This document shows positions 24,101 to 36,048 of a stretch of 64,000 nt of DNA, piece by piece (within the stretch, counting starts at the first letter, position 1; the number at the start of each line of letters is the position of its first letter). The notes below the pieces were generated by a model. The model made no database searches. It saw only the letters and a program-made list of their open reading frames with translations, and was not told where the DNA came from. The translations under genes and the position numbers were made by a program. The DNA is from Misgurnus anguillicaudatus (taxonomy: Eukaryota > Chordata > Actinopteri > Cypriniformes > Cobitidae). The DNA lies in assembly GCF_027580225.2 (NCBI RefSeq), contig NC_073352.2, positions 3,908,501 through 3,972,500 on the forward strand. Reading direction: 5' to 3'.

Positions 24101-25282
24101 GAAGATCAGATTATATTTTATGACAAATTTATTTAGAAAACTATGAAATTCCAAAAGGTTCACATACTTTTTTTTGCCACTGTATATGAGGACCAATATA
24201 GCCCAAAAAAACTTGGTGGTATACCACACAGCAATGCACAAGCAACCAACTTGATAACTTTTCTTTAGAAAGATTGATGTGATGCGGTGTTTACTTGAAA
24301 AGTTTACTTTTCAAAGTTCTAACAATAATGTTGTTTTTTCACTTGACCCATAAGGTTTCACCCACCCAGTGTTGTGGGCACTCTGGGAAGTGCTGCCGCT
24401 TGCGCCCGTCTTCTCTGTTTGGATCGCAATCAATCCAGCAATGCGTTGGCCATCGCTGCATCACTAGCAGGGGCACCAATGGCTAATGCTGCAACACAGT
24501 CCAAACCACTTCACATCGGTAATGCAGCCCGTCTTGGTCTTGAGGCAGCCCTGCTGGCATCTCGGGGCCTGGAAGCAAGTCCCCTGGTTTTGGATGCGGT
24601 ACCTGGGGTAGCTGGCTTCAGTGCATTTTATGAAGACTACGCCCCACACCACATCAGCTCCCCTGATGACAAAGAGCACAGCTTCCTTATAGAAAGACAA
24701 GACATTGCTTTCAAGCGTTTCCCCGCCCACCTTGGAATGCACTGGATCGCCGACGCTGCCGCCATCGTGCACAAGACCCTGGTCGGCCTCAGAGGGGGCA
24801 GTGTTTCTCCAAGCCTGGTGCAAGATATTCTGCTGAGGGTGCCGGTCTCCAAGTACATCAATCGCCCATTCCCAGAGTCAGAGCATCAGGCTCGTCACTC
24901 CTTCCAGTTCAATGCCTGCACCGCCTTGTTGGATGGCGAAGTGACGGTCCAGTCCTTTCACCCGGAAGCCATCCGACGGCCCGAACTCCAAGCGCTCCTG
25001 TCCCTTGTCCGCTTGGAGCATCCCCACGACAACCCAGCCAATTTCAATGTGATGTACGGTGAGGTGGAGGTGACCTTGGCAAGTGGAGATGTTCTACAAG
25101 GGCGCTGCGACACTTTCTACGGACACTGGAGGAACCCGCTCAGTGATGAAAGCCTTCACAAGAAGTTCCGTCACAATGCAGGCACAGTTTTGGTTCCTGA
25201 AGTGGTTGAGAACCTGATTAAATCCGTAGAAGATCTGGAACATTTAGATGACTGCAGACCACTGCTAAAACAGCTGCAGTAA
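20046..25282 (+). CDS. acod1: Cis-aconitate decarboxylase (itaconate synthase)
   Basis: This enzyme of the MmgE/PrpD family decarboxylates cis-aconitate to itaconate in mitochondria and is induced by inflammation in vertebrates. Coding exons are 20046-20063, 21059-21122, 21487-21668, 22204-22296, 22730-22935 and 24355-25282. All have GT-AG borders and matching phases, for 497 codons with the stop, slightly longer than the roughly 480 residues of the mammalian protein. The active-site block SMDFDDTWHPATHPSG (about residues 122-137) carries the Asp, Thr and His used in catalysis. FHPPSVVGTLG (about 189-199), TQSKPLHIGNAA (about 235-246), FKRFPAHLGMHW and YINRPFPESEHQARHSF follow, so the known catalytic residues appear present. 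Fish have more than one irg1-like gene; which paralogue this is cannot be told here. Introns carry several MITEs. Confidence 0.95.
20697..20912. mobile_element. Foldback MITE in acod1 intron 1
   Basis: The left half (CTGTAAAAAAATCTGTGCTG, then AATCAACTCAGATTTACAAG) and right half (CTTTATTTATAAC spacer, then ACATGTAAATTTGAGTTGATT and AAAGCAGCAGA) form a long imperfect hairpin. The palindromic non-coding MITE is about 215 bp. Confidence 0.65.
21213..21405. mobile_element. MITE in acod1 intron 2
   Basis: TGTAACACTTTATAATAATG with CAGCTGTAAATCAT on the left pairs with ATGATTTACAACTGAACATT and ATTATATAGTGCTACC on the right. It is about 190 bp with inverted termini of about 35 bp. Confidence 0.6.
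23279..24182 (-). mobile_element. Non-autonomous Tc1-type element in acod1 intron 5
   Basis: The inverted termini of about 65 bp (CATTGGCAAGAAAAAGTTTG on the left and the complement of CAGTGGCAAAAAAAAGTATG on the right) are flanked by TA on both sides. Inside, the minus strand between 23532 and 23843 reads STIRKTLHKQSVQSRTPRRK and KPLLTKKN, like the DNA-binding part of a Tc1 transposase. The catalytic half is missing. Confidence 0.75.
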
Positions 25283-25625
25283 ACCACACGGTGCTTTTAT
25301 TTTGTCATGAATGACAAAAAAAACATGAATCAACATGAATCTTGAACTTTTTACTAAATTTAAATATTTATTAAAAAAAGGTTCTAGTCGAGCTCCATTA
25401 ATTTCTATATATATCTCCCAAAATGATGTACATAACTTTCAGTCTGTTTTACCTCCCTGCTGTCTTTCTTTGTTTTCAGGGTTTTCTCATGTTTAAGAGA
25501 TTTTTTAAGGTGCTATGACATAAGGTTGTAAAAATTAATGAAAGCTATATTTATGTAGTTACTGTATCTATCGATCTGATGAAACCTGTGCTAGTTGTTG
25601 TTAATCAATGTATGGTTGCAACCTA

Positions 25626-25631
25626 AATAAA
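25626..25631 (+). terminator. acod1: Poly(A) signal of acod1
   Basis: AATAAA about 345 bp past the stop codon, followed by a T-rich stretch. It is the first canonical hexamer after the stop. Confidence 0.7.
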
Positions 25632-27590
25632 TTTCATATTTATCACATATTGCATATTTATTTTTTGCCATCCAGTCACCAACATATAAAGCAGGAAGAC
25701 ATTATATGAAATTAGGTGATGAATAATTATTTAGGGTTTAAATAAATGCCCAGTCATACTTTTTAATAATGCATTAATACAGTTGTATTAAAGTAGATGT
25801 CTGGAAGGTATAACTTTCTAGACAGGTGGTCAATTCAATACTGGGCTAATACACAAACAGCTAAAAAAGCATTACACTCTCATTCATACATCTAGACAAT
25901 TTAGTGTTTTCTATTCATCTGGGGCCTCATTTATAAAAGTATGCATAGAATCCCTACTAAAAATAAGTTTCTGCATAATAATGAGACTGGGATCGGATTG
26001 TTTGTTCTCAAGATGGTATGCACTCCGCCAATAAATGCAAGTCATTGGCATAATCCACCAGTGCAATCATGCAGCATTACACACTCTGACTGACAATTAA
26101 TCATTTAAATTTAAAAAACATAAATGGTCATTTTCATTAAAGCTCACGTAACACACGCTGTTTCTGCATTTCTGATATTAATCTGGAGTACCTATAGAGT
26201 AGTATGACATCCTTTATATCTCAGAAGAGTCTTTAGTTTAATCAGATTTATAAAAGAAAGATTAGCTTTACCGAATCTTTCCGATAACGTACGAAAAAAT
26301 GAAGAAGGAGGAGTTATAACACGGGAGGAGCGAGTACGAGTCATGCAACACTATACAACACTGTTTTAACTTATGATTCACTACATGTTCATGTCATTTA
26401 TATAATATACACGCGCCTATTTCCAACATAAGACAGAAGTCTTACTTACCACGTGTAACTCGTCATGACCCGGTGCTGGAAATCCACCGCATCAAACACA
26501 CACGCAAAACTCCGCTGCTAATCCGGATAATAAACTATATCCATTGTTTCCATAAGGCTGGATGTCTTCTCCTTACATCCAAAAACACACTTCTTGTTGT
26601 GCCATTGTTGACTTTTGAAATTAAACAAAGCTGAGTGGCGTGATAAGCTGTTAGCAAGCTCTAGCGTCTCCCGCTGATTGACGGCTGGGCGGGGTTTTCC
26701 GGGGGAAGTTTTCCTGCGAAAGCCCATATAAAGAAGTGATACGTATCGAAAACCCCTGAAACGTCAGTTAGAACTGTAATTAAAAAAAACTAGCCAAAAC
26801 TTGTACGAACCCTGACGAAGTGCATTCGGCACAAAAAATACTCTGAAACACGCCCAACTGCATTTTTGACACTTTGCCTACGTTTAGCATGAGGAAACAA
26901 CTCTATAACTGTGTTAATAAGTCAGAATGCTTGAAATACCATTAAACCCCCCCTTTAACTAACACTGACTTATTACTTTAGCGATCTCTCTTTTTTCTTT
27001 TTTAATAACTTGTACATGTGTGAGTAAATATTTTGTTAAGTGTGATAAGCAAATGCATGTTTTTTCATGCCGGTTTTGTTATGAACATAATAGTTAACAC
27101 TATTATAATGATTGAGGACACAGAGAGTAGCCTAGCAAGTGTCTCAGAGTTTAATGGCTGTATTTCCACACATTGACATATGATGATAAATATACAATAT
27201 TTGGTTATTTACACTGTGTTCTGCATTTTGGTAGGGTATTTGATGCTATCTTGTAATCCATTCAGTCAGGCCATCTGCTCCTGCACTCCCAAATTGGAGA
27301 ACGTGAGACAGTGCTGATTTAATATTTTAACTGATTTTTTATTTAAAATTGGATTTTACAAGAAGATGTAGGCCTATAAAACAATTATCACTCAGTATAA
27401 GCACAAATAACACTTCTAGATTTATTTTTCATAATAATGTGAATCTAAAGTATGATATGGAGTAAAATGTATTGTGTGTGTGGCATGCATCTATACTCAT
27501 AATCATTCGTCTGACATGTACTTCCTTCAATCTAACTTAAGTTCAAGAAATCAACGTCTGTGTTGCCAATTCCTCTTAATTGTCTCCAAA
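25632..27590. other. No gene; MITE end and AT-rich spacer
   Basis: At 25920 the sequence GGGGCCTCATTTATAAAAG matches the terminus of the element starting at 40161, so a related MITE end lies here, but its partner end was not found. A 69-codon ORF on the minus strand (26518-26727) has a CVFGC motif but nothing that identifies it. It sits in GC-richer sequence that may be another unclassified transposon. The rest is AT-rich without exons I can support. Confidence 0.4.
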
Positions 27591-27606
27591 AGTGCGCAAG
27601 CATGTG

Positions 27607-28543
27607 TCAGAGTTTGTTACAGGTTTTGTGACGTTTTGTCACTGGAGGCCTTCCATAGTGATGCAATTGTGCAGCAACAAAATAGAGGATGCAAGCCGAC
27701 ATACGAGGCGAGGAAAGAACCCGAGCTGATACTGGCTCGATACAAACACTATAGAATCTAGTAAACGTATTAGGTGTCGGCCAGCCTGCAGCTCTACAAA
27801 TGTCTGTTAGTGAGGAACCACGAGCCAATGCCCAAGATGATGCCACACTTCTTGTAGAATGAGAACGTAAATTATACGAGCAAGGAATGTCTTGCTTTTG
27901 GTATGCAAGGGCTATGGTATCCACAATCTAATGGGTCATCCTCTGCTTGGTGACAGCTTTCCCTTTCTGCTAGCCACCATAACAGACAAAGAGCTGATCT
28001 GAGGTCCTAAAGCTTTGCGTTCTGTCTATATACACACGTAGTGCATGTACAGAACATAACAAAGCCATGGCTGGGTCTGCCTCCTTCAAAGGCAGTGCTT
28101 GCAAGTTCACCACCTGATCTCTGAAAGGAGTGGTTGGAACTTTGGGCACGTTACAGACCAGGTTCTCAGTGTTATGCTGGATACAGCAAGCCCGAACTGA
28201 AGGCACGAATCGTCGACCGAAAATGCATGAAGTTCCCCTATCCTTTTAACAGAAGCCAATGCAATGAGTTTTTTCATTGTGAGATATTTGATACTCACAG
28301 AATGTAGAGGCTCAATGGGGGCATCCTGGAGTGCTTTCAGCACCAAGGACAGATCCCAGGAAGGAATAGAGGACGTGAAGGAATTAGCCTTCTTGCACCT
28401 CTGAGAAATCTAATGACCAGGTCGTGCTGACCCACAGCTTTACCATTAACGGGTGAGTGGTGAGCAGATATCGCAGCGATATCAACTTTATAAGTAGATG
28501 GTGACAGCCTCTTCTCCAAACAATGCTGGAGATATGAAAGCAC
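27607..28543 (-). pseudogene. DIRS tyrosine recombinase, broken reading frame
   Basis: Three overlapping frames give LSPSTYKVDIAAISAHH, then KKLIALASVKRIGELHAFSV (first catalytic Arg), RVYIDRTQSFRTSDQLFVCYGG, and SHSTRSVASSWAL with NTFTRFY (His-x-x-Arg and the nucleophilic Tyr). All the catalytic residues I can place are still readable, but frame changes near 28340 and 27960 and stops separate them. Confidence 0.8.
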
Positions 28544-28573
28544 GAAACTGATCAGTCATTCTCGGGGGTTTTC

Positions 28574-30010
28574 TCATTGAGAAGAACACCAAACGACAAA
28601 GAGGTTCCATTTAAGCACGTAAGCCTGTCTCCTAGATGGCACTCGCGCTGCAGCGATAGTGTTAGATACCTCTTGCGGTAAATCACTTAGATCCTCCACA
28701 CCCCGTCCAGAGACCATACATGGAGATTCCACAGGTTGGGCCACGGGTACCCTAATTTGCCCCCTTCTTGAGAAAGAAGGTCCTTCCTCAGGGGAATATT
28801 CCAGGGAGGGAACCAACTCCTGGTGGTCCAATATGGTGCAACTAAATACGCGCTCTCCTCGTCCTCCCGGATTTTGCACAGCATCTGTGTGATAAGGCTC
28901 AATGGGGGAAATGCATATTTGCGTAGAGCCCACAGCCAGCTGTGTGCCAGTGCATCCACCCCGAGTAATTTGTCAGCTAATGAATAAAACAGGTGGCAAT
29001 GAGACGTCTCTGGAGAAGCAAACATATCTACTTTCGCTTTGCCGAAACATTTCCAAATCAGCTGTACCGACCGGGGATGGAGTGCAATGACATGCAGGTG
29101 TAATGATAATGATGTGCTGAGGAGCAACGCTCTCCTCGGAACTCGTCGTAAAGCCAACACTGAAGCAGTCTCATATGGAGCAGCCCGAGCGGTGTCACGG
29201 CCGCTGCTTCTCCCAAATGCCCCAGGAGCTTCTGAAATAGTTTCAGCGGGACCGCACACTTGCTTTTGAACGTATTCAGGCAAGTCAGTATTGACTGTGC
29301 ACACGCATCTGTTAGACATGCCATTAAATCAACCTAGTCCAGTTCCATACCGAGAAAAGAGATCCTCTGCACGGGACAGAGTTTGCTCTTTTCCCTGTTG
29401 ACCCAAAGCGGAGAAACAGCCTGTGTCGGAGGAGAATCGATATGTGAAAGTACGTGTCCTTCAGGTCGATAGATGCGAACCAATCGTTTCGACGAATACA
29501 TGGAAATATGCTTTTGGGCATCAACATTTTGAACGGCATTTTGTAAAGTGCAAGGTTCAGCGTATGCAGGTTGAAGATTGGTCGCAACCCGCCGCTTTTC
29601 TTGGGAACAATTAAGTAAGGGCTGTAAAACCCTGACCTCATCTCAGCTGGAGGAACTGGCTCGATCGTGTCCTTCGCTAATAAGACATTGATCTCCTCAT
29701 GAAGTATGTGCACATCGGCAGTGAAACAAATGCCTGAGAATTTTAGGGGGTGCCGGAAGAACTGAATCGCATAGTCGAGATGGATTGTGAGTAAAAGCCA
29801 ACGCAACGGGCTGGGAAGCTGTTTCCACGCCCCCAGACACCTTGCAAGAGGGACTAATCGCACACCCGGTGTACCCACGGCGAGAGGAGGTGGTGTGTGT
29901 GTATCGACCGTACCGACAGCAGTGTTGTGTGTAGTAACACTCACCTGAGTCCGCTTATGGATGGTTGAGCAGGTGAGCATGTTGAGGATGTCCCAAGCCG
30001 CTGGATGCAC
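28574..30010 (-). pseudogene. DIRS reverse transcriptase / RNase H remnant
   Basis: It has RSGFYSPYLIVPKKSGGLRP, FNLHTLNLAL, DWFASIDLKDTYFHI (palm motif A Asp) and RHRLFLRF. It then breaks at about 29340, and the part that should contain the catalytic Y-x-DD box is deleted. It resumes with SKCAVPLKLFQKLLGHLGE and VTPLGLLHMRLLQ (29058-29324) and an RNase H-like stretch to 28574. It is inactive. Confidence 0.8.
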
Positions 30011-30367
30011 CCGCTGGCAAGAGAGGAGGAGGAAGACAATGGGTTATGAGCCCGTATGTCTTCAATGAACCTCTGGAGAGCTGGAGACAGAGGATGGGTT
30101 ATGAACCCGAGCCTGTCTCCAGCACTTGTCTGAAGAGCCGGAGGACGATAAGGGGTTATGAGCCTGTTCGAAACCCACAGAACTCTTCTGAAGATCTGGG
30201 GATGAAGGTGGAATTCCTCAACCTTTCTTTTTAGAAGAGCTGCGGGGAGGAACGGAGACGGTGGCTGCAGGATGCCCTCGGTGAGAAGCAGGCTGAGGCA
30301 CCGACATCGACAGAGCAGGAGCGGAGTGCTTCCGATGCAGCATGATGTGGGCGATGGCCTCAGTCTG

Positions 30368-30625
30368 CTACTGGGCCAGGGAGAATTGCTGGGCAAACTC
30401 CTCAACCGACTCTGCCGTCCTCATGTCCGCCAGGCACAGCCAGAGATGGCGTTCATGGACCACTAGGGTGGACATAGCACGACCAGTCATCGAGGCAGGA
30501 CAGTTCGGCTGGGGGAGGTTAAGTCCAAGCCAACCGAGCATGGCTGCCATCTCGGGGTCGAATGCAGGCTTTGCAACCGTACCCGAAGGAGGGAGCGGAT
30601 CTGGATCGGCGTCCGAGGTTGACAA
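30368..30625 (-). pseudogene. DIRS gag remnant
   Basis: It shares DPDPLPPSG, FDPEMAAMLG, MSTLVV, HLWLCLADM and VEEFAQQFS with the longer gag at 34165-35500. About 170 residues between the two halves are missing, so it is internally deleted. Confidence 0.7.
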
Positions 30626-30870
30626 CCCACCCCCCTGATGTTACGGTGGACAACATCTCTAGTGGAGGCACGACAGAGGGCGAGGACGCTATAGAACACA
30701 GGCCGCTTATATATGCATCTGGCTGTGTGGCACCAGCATTATGCACATACCTGCATGTCAAGTTCATTGGCGTTTTGTACATTTCTCGAAGTAGATTGGT
30801 CTCTGCGAAGCAGTTCCCGATTTGTCGGTCACAACGTGACCTCTTAGTGACCGACTGAAAGGGAACTGCT

Positions 30871-32317
30871 TTTTCTTATTACACACCCTGTTTATGGAAT
30901 AATTTACTAAATAATTCAAAATTGTTTTACATTAATATCTATCTATAAATTTAAGAAATGATAAGAAATGTGGTAAACAAGACATGATTGTTTCCATTAG
31001 AAATGTTTCTGTGTTTGGGAATAAGTTGTATTTTTATTAATTGTATATACATACAGTAATCAGAGTTTATATGGCTCTACCTTTTTACCTCTTTTAAAAT
31101 CAATAGAGGCATTGATGCTAATCTTGATACTAGCTCAAACAAAACTGTAAACATTTTAAAGATTTAAAGCCTCTAACCTGGGAAATAATCCCAATGATTA
31201 ACTCTTCCTCAAAGTGTTTTTGTATCAACCGGATAAAACATCTGCTACAGTCACTGTAGAGGTTCATACAGAAGAGTTATGATTGCAGTTTGTCTCTCAG
31301 AAGAGTTCAGATATTGAGATGGAAAGCCAAAGTGTCATATCATTCAGCATCTAATGAAATTTCTGGTCCAGAAATAAATATAAGGTCTCAAATATAAGGA
31401 CAAATCTTAGGTATAAGACCAGAAGACCAGGGTATGGTAGAGTTTTTCCTGTAAAGGCCAGCTTACAACCAGATTATCTTTTCATAGGCAGAACAACCAG
31501 AAGAGCAATACAAAGAAAAGGCAGCTCTTTAATTATTAAACAATTTAGAGATTTTGTGAATGTTTCTGAGAAATGAACAAAGAGCCTTGGAAAAATAGAT
31601 GGTTTAAAACTGAAAGTTCCTTAAACTATTTTCACTAAAGAGAAACTGACAGTTCCTCATTCCAGTTAATATGTTAATTGAAATCAAAAGAAGGATTTTA
31701 AAATAAAGTGTTATTTTATGTTTTTTAGGAATGAGACAAATTTGTAAGTTAGTGTTTAATGTTCATTTCTGTCTGAATTTTTTTGTGTGGTTATTATCAT
31801 TATGCAGAAGTGTGATTTTTTTACATTGTCTGCCTGAAAATATATATACAGTATTAGCTTACAAGAATGAGTTCAAAAGAGGTTAAGACAGTGTATTTTT
31901 TCCCTGCCCCCCCCCCCCCTTATTACAGGAAGGGATAAACTTGTGTGCATTGTTTGAACTATAATACTATTCGTACGGGATGAGTTTTTGTGGCCCGCTC
32001 ACACAGGATAAATAAAGACTGTGATCTTCCTAAATTACAGATTTAGCTTCCGGATATGATGTTGGAGCTTTGCATAATACCTTGTCCTATACACGCAACT
32101 CCCCAACACACGGTAAAAGATACCTTTATCATGTTAATCAGTTTTTATTCTAAAAAGCAGCCACGTCGAGTGTCAGTGGATTCTTTTTTAAAAGCGGTTC
32201 GGCTGTGTTATAGCTGACTCATTCAAATAATGACAGTTCTGCATATTGTGAATATTAATCATGAAACATGGACAAGGAGAGAATGATTATGCATTTAAAT
32301 GAATATACATTATGGGG
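30871..32317. other. No recognised feature; short poly(C)
   Basis: AT-rich spacer between two DIRS elements. It contains a (C)13 run at about 31906-31918. No splice-bounded ORF or element ends were recognised. Confidence 0.5.
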
Positions 32318-32456
<139 letters not shown>

Positions 32457-32699
32457 CACATTCCTTAAGTTTCACCAGGAAAGCCATAAATGATATACAA
32501 CCTCGCCAAATCCTGGCCAAATTACATAAATGCAGATTCGCTCAGGACTAACATTATCATAGGACCTCTGTGTAGGGCAAAATATGATCACAGAGAACCT
32601 CCGCAATTATTACAAATCACTAGAGGTCGCCAGGTAATACTAATCCTGTGCGAATAGGGTTTATGCTTTGATAGAGCTTGTCTGGCAACACTGTAGGGT

Positions 32700-33035
32700 G
32701 CTGCCCGTGTGCACTGTTAAAAGCAGTCTTTGAGAATGCTCCATTCCCAAAGGGAAAATATTTAATAGTAGTCAAGTTTCTTCCCACATGTACCCACATT
32801 AATATGGCACATCCTTTGATATTGCGGGGATTATATCATCCCCCTCATGAGACGGTAGATCAAATGAAGCTACATTTACTTTGCCTAGTTAGAACTTTGG
32901 AAGTCTATATAAGAAAAATCACATGGAAAAAATCTCACCAGATTTTTGTTTGTTTTGGGTCCCCTAAGAACGGTGCTCTTACTTCCAAACAATCCATTAG
33001 TAAATGCTTGCCTTCACCTTTAAAGTCTGTGTAAA
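32700..33035 (+). pseudogene. DIRS tyrosine recombinase fragment of another subfamily
   Basis: The frame reads LHLLCLVRTLEVYIRKI, HQIFVCFGSPKNGALTSKQ and ISKCL, paralleling the VYIDRTQSFRTSDQLFVCYG part of the recombinase at 27970. Only the middle of the domain remains, without the catalytic His/Arg/Tyr end. Confidence 0.7.
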
Positions 33036-34164
33036 GTCTGATATTAAGGGCATGCTCACAATATACCAACCAAAGAGTGGGTTTGACCCTCAAAGCCTGA
33101 TTCGTTTGACTAGCGTGATCGCTCTGTATCAAAACCGCGGCTGGGCATGAGGTGCGCAGAAAACACACACATTCAACTAGAATTACACCACAATATTGAT
33201 GTGTACAATTATCATACCATGAACATATGCTTATTTACGCGTTTGGCCAAAAATTAAAGCAGATCTTAAATGTGCTATTGCCCATATGCAACTTTTTTCC
33301 ATGTGACTCCACTCATACATATATACTGGTGAGAAAATGTCAGAGCCAGAGGCTACAAATTTTCATATCTATCCCCCTCCAAAAAAGTAAAAATCTGCAG
33401 TATGGGAATACTTTGGGTATCCGCAAAATGGTCCTAGACTTTTTGCTCTCCCATTTATTCTGTGCAAGAGAATGGGCAGTTTGGTTTATGTTAATGCAAT
33501 GTTAATGAAAAGAGTTTATCCAAACCCGCCACAATGCGACTGCATATTATTCATAAAACATTTATATTTAGGTATTTAGCAGACACTTTTATCCAAAGCG
33601 ACTTGTCAAGTATATTTGGAAAAGATGAGTTCCCTTTCAGTCGGTCACTACGACGTCACGTCGTGACCGACGAATTGGGAACCGCTTCGCGGGTGACCTA
33701 CCTACTTCGAGAACTATCAGAAACGCCAATGAACTTGGCATGCAGGTATTTGCATAATGCCGGCGCCGCCCTGCCAGGTGCGTATATAAGGCGCAGGTGC
33801 ATAATACCAAATCAGCTTTTATTGCTTCGAAGCCGGCAGACATCTGCTCTCGAGAAGCTTTTCTAAATTGATCTTCATAGATCCTGTTCTGGGAAGGGAA
33901 GAAAAAAGATCTCAGTTTGCTGAAGTTGGTTGGGCAAAGACACCTCAGCGGAGGCTCGCAGTGTTTTCTCCAGCCTTTCTCTCTCTCTCTCTCTCTGTCT
34001 CTTTTTTAGGACTTGAGTTCGAGTGAGTGCGTTTGCCTCTCCCTGTGTGTTTCACCAGCTCGCACAAAAAAAGTGATTTCCCTGAAAGAGCAGCACGTTT
34101 GAGCTTTGTGTCTTTTTAAAGACAGCCACTCATTCGTGTCACGGTCGGGGTCGTCTTTTTAAAG

Positions 34165-34938
34165 ATGGATTTCTGTCCTTGCTCCGTTTCTGGATGCGGT
34201 TTGTTCATCGCCCCCCGGGATGGCCACGAGCGTTGTCTTTCGTGTCTGGGGCTCCAGCACGCAGAGGCAGCGTTGCGTCATAGTTCATGCTCCGTCTGCG
34301 AGGGCATGACTATGGCGGATTTGTGGAGACGGGTGTCGTTCCTCCGGCAACGGCCCCCGCCTTCCAAGTCTGGTGCTGCTAAGGGCGCAGCTACCAGACT
34401 CGCGAAGGATGATCTCCGTATACCGGTGCTGGGTCGGTCTGCTGGTTCATCCAGCAGCTCCCAGCGCCCTGATCCGTTGCCAGGGGAGGTCCCGATGGAG
34501 ACGAGCGGCCCGTGTTCTACGGTGTCCTCGCGCTCTGTCGAGCCTCCACCTGACGCGATGTCCACTGTAACGTCGGAGGGGGGGTTGTCAGCCTCGGACG
34601 TCGATCCGGATCCGCTCCCGCCTTCGGGCCAGGTTCCGGGTTCTGCGTTCGACCCCGAGATGGCAGCCATGCTCGCTCGGGCGGCGGAGGCAGTTGGCTT
34701 GGAGTGGACTAAACCTCCCCCACCTGAACCGTCCAGCCTCGATGATTGGTTCTTCGGGGGTGCCAGGGCTTCTCAGTCCTCGCCCCCGGTGCCTTTCTTT
34801 CCCGAGGTGCATGAAGAGCTGACGCGGTCGTGGAAAACCCCGTTTTCCGCCCGGAACCGGCCATTTCAGCCTTCACCCCTCACCTCTCTCGAGGGTGGAG
34901 ATGCCAAGGGGTACACTGGCATCCCGTCAGTGGAGTGA
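34165..34938 (+). pseudogene. DIRS gag, N-terminal part
   Basis: 257 codons opening MDFCPCSVSGCGLFIAPRDG with a Cys/His cluster (CPCSVSGC, HERCLSCLGLQH, CSVCEG) that looks zinc-binding, then Pro/Ser-rich sequence. It ends in TGA. The downstream frame continues with the gag C-terminal part, so a frameshift separates the two halves. Its GC content is well above that of the flanks. Confidence 0.75.
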
Positions 34939-34944
34939 CCGGTC

Positions 34945-36048
34945 GTGATGCAGTTGTGTCCGGCCGGTGTCGCTTCCTCCTGGCGGGACCAGCCTACTCT
35001 CCCCTCACGGGCCTGTAAGCTCTCGTCGGCGCTGACCGGTGCTGCTTACAAGGCTTGTGGGGAGGCAGCCTCTGCCCTGCATGCCATGGCATTGCTGCAG
35101 GTTCACCAGGCTAAGGCTCTGAGGGACCTGCACGCGGAAGGTCACGACTCGGCGGAGTTCTCCGAACTGCATGCGGCTACGGATCTGGCGCTTCGTGCGA
35201 CCAAGGTCACCGCACGCGCCGTCAGGTGTGCGATGTCTACCCTGGTAGTCCAGGAATGCCATCTCTGGCTGTGTCTGGCGGACATGAAGGATGCTGATAA
35301 GACACGGCTCCGGAATGCTCCGGTTTCCCAGACCGGCCTGTTCGGCGAGACGGTCGAGGAGTTTGCCCAGCAATTCTCCGCGGCCAAGAAGCAGACTGAG
35401 GCCATCGCTCAGATCATGCCAGAGGATCGCTCTTCGGGAGATGGTGAAGGCACCACTCCCCCCACCGGAGGAGGGCCGGTTGGGGAATCTTTTGTTTCAA
35501 TTTTCTGTTCCGCTGACTTTTCAGTCGGCACCCAGAATTTCACAAAAAGAGCGAATTCCACTTCCATCTCTAGGTCTTCAGATGAGCGCCGAAGACACGA
35601 GCGGGCTCATCAGAGGAGAACGAGAGCCACGCACGGGCTCATAACCCCACCGCGCTCTCCAACTTCTCAGGCGGTAGGAGACAACTACGGGCTCATAACC
35701 CATGGTCTTCCTCCTCCGTCGCCAGAGGGTGCATCGAGTGGTGTGAGGTGTCTTCAGCAGAGCCTCCCTTACTCACCAATCCAGCAACGGACTCAGGTGA
35801 GTGTTATCACACACAACACTGCTGTCGGTGCGGCCAATACGCACACACCGGCGATCACCTCCGTTGCGCCCGCCGCGGGTACACCGATCGTGCCTTTAGT
35901 CCCCCTTGCACGGTATCTGGGGGCGTGGGAACAGCTTCCCAGCCCGTCGCGTTGGCTTTTACGCACGATTCGTCTCGGCTATGCGCTCCAATTTGCCCGG
36001 CGTCCCCCCAAATTCTCCGGTGTTCGTTTCACTGCGGTGAAAGCTGTT
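34945..36048 (+). pseudogene. DIRS gag C-terminal part and start of RT
   Basis: It contains ACKLSSALTGAAYKACGEAA, CAMSTLVVQECHLWLCLADM and ETVEEFAQQFSAAKKQ, and then VPLARYLGAWEQLPSPSRWL and FARRPPKFSGVRFT. The last two match the region just before the RT palm of the minus-strand copy. The frame then runs into the Tc1 terminal repeat. Confidence 0.75.

Larger units (their letters stand above)
27600..30870 (-). mobile_element. DIRS-type (tyrosine recombinase) retrotransposon, defective
   Basis: Read on the minus strand, the terminal sequence (30870 downward: GTTCCCTTTCAGTCGGTCAC) is followed by gag remnants, RT, RNase H-like and tyrosine recombinase parts in the order expected for DIRS elements. 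The terminal 200 bp and the gag strings DPDPLPPSG, FDPEMAAML and RHLWLCLADM match the plus-strand copy at 33628, so both belong to one family. Confidence 0.85.
33628..36048 (+). mobile_element. DIRS-type retrotransposon, 3'-truncated
   Basis: It starts with GTTCCCTTTCAGTCGGTCAC, the same terminal sequence as the minus-strand copy, then a TATATAAGGCGC TATA-like site and a leader. Gag follows from 34165. The sequence stops just inside the RT domain at about 36048, where the Tc1-type element begins. RT catalytic part, RNase H and recombinase are absent. Confidence 0.85.

Noticed and set aside
26518..26727. 69-codon minus-strand frame with a CVFGC motif, considered as a THAP-like zinc finger
   Set aside because: Only part of a possible Cys motif is present and nothing else of the domain follows. 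It probably lies in an unclassified repeat.
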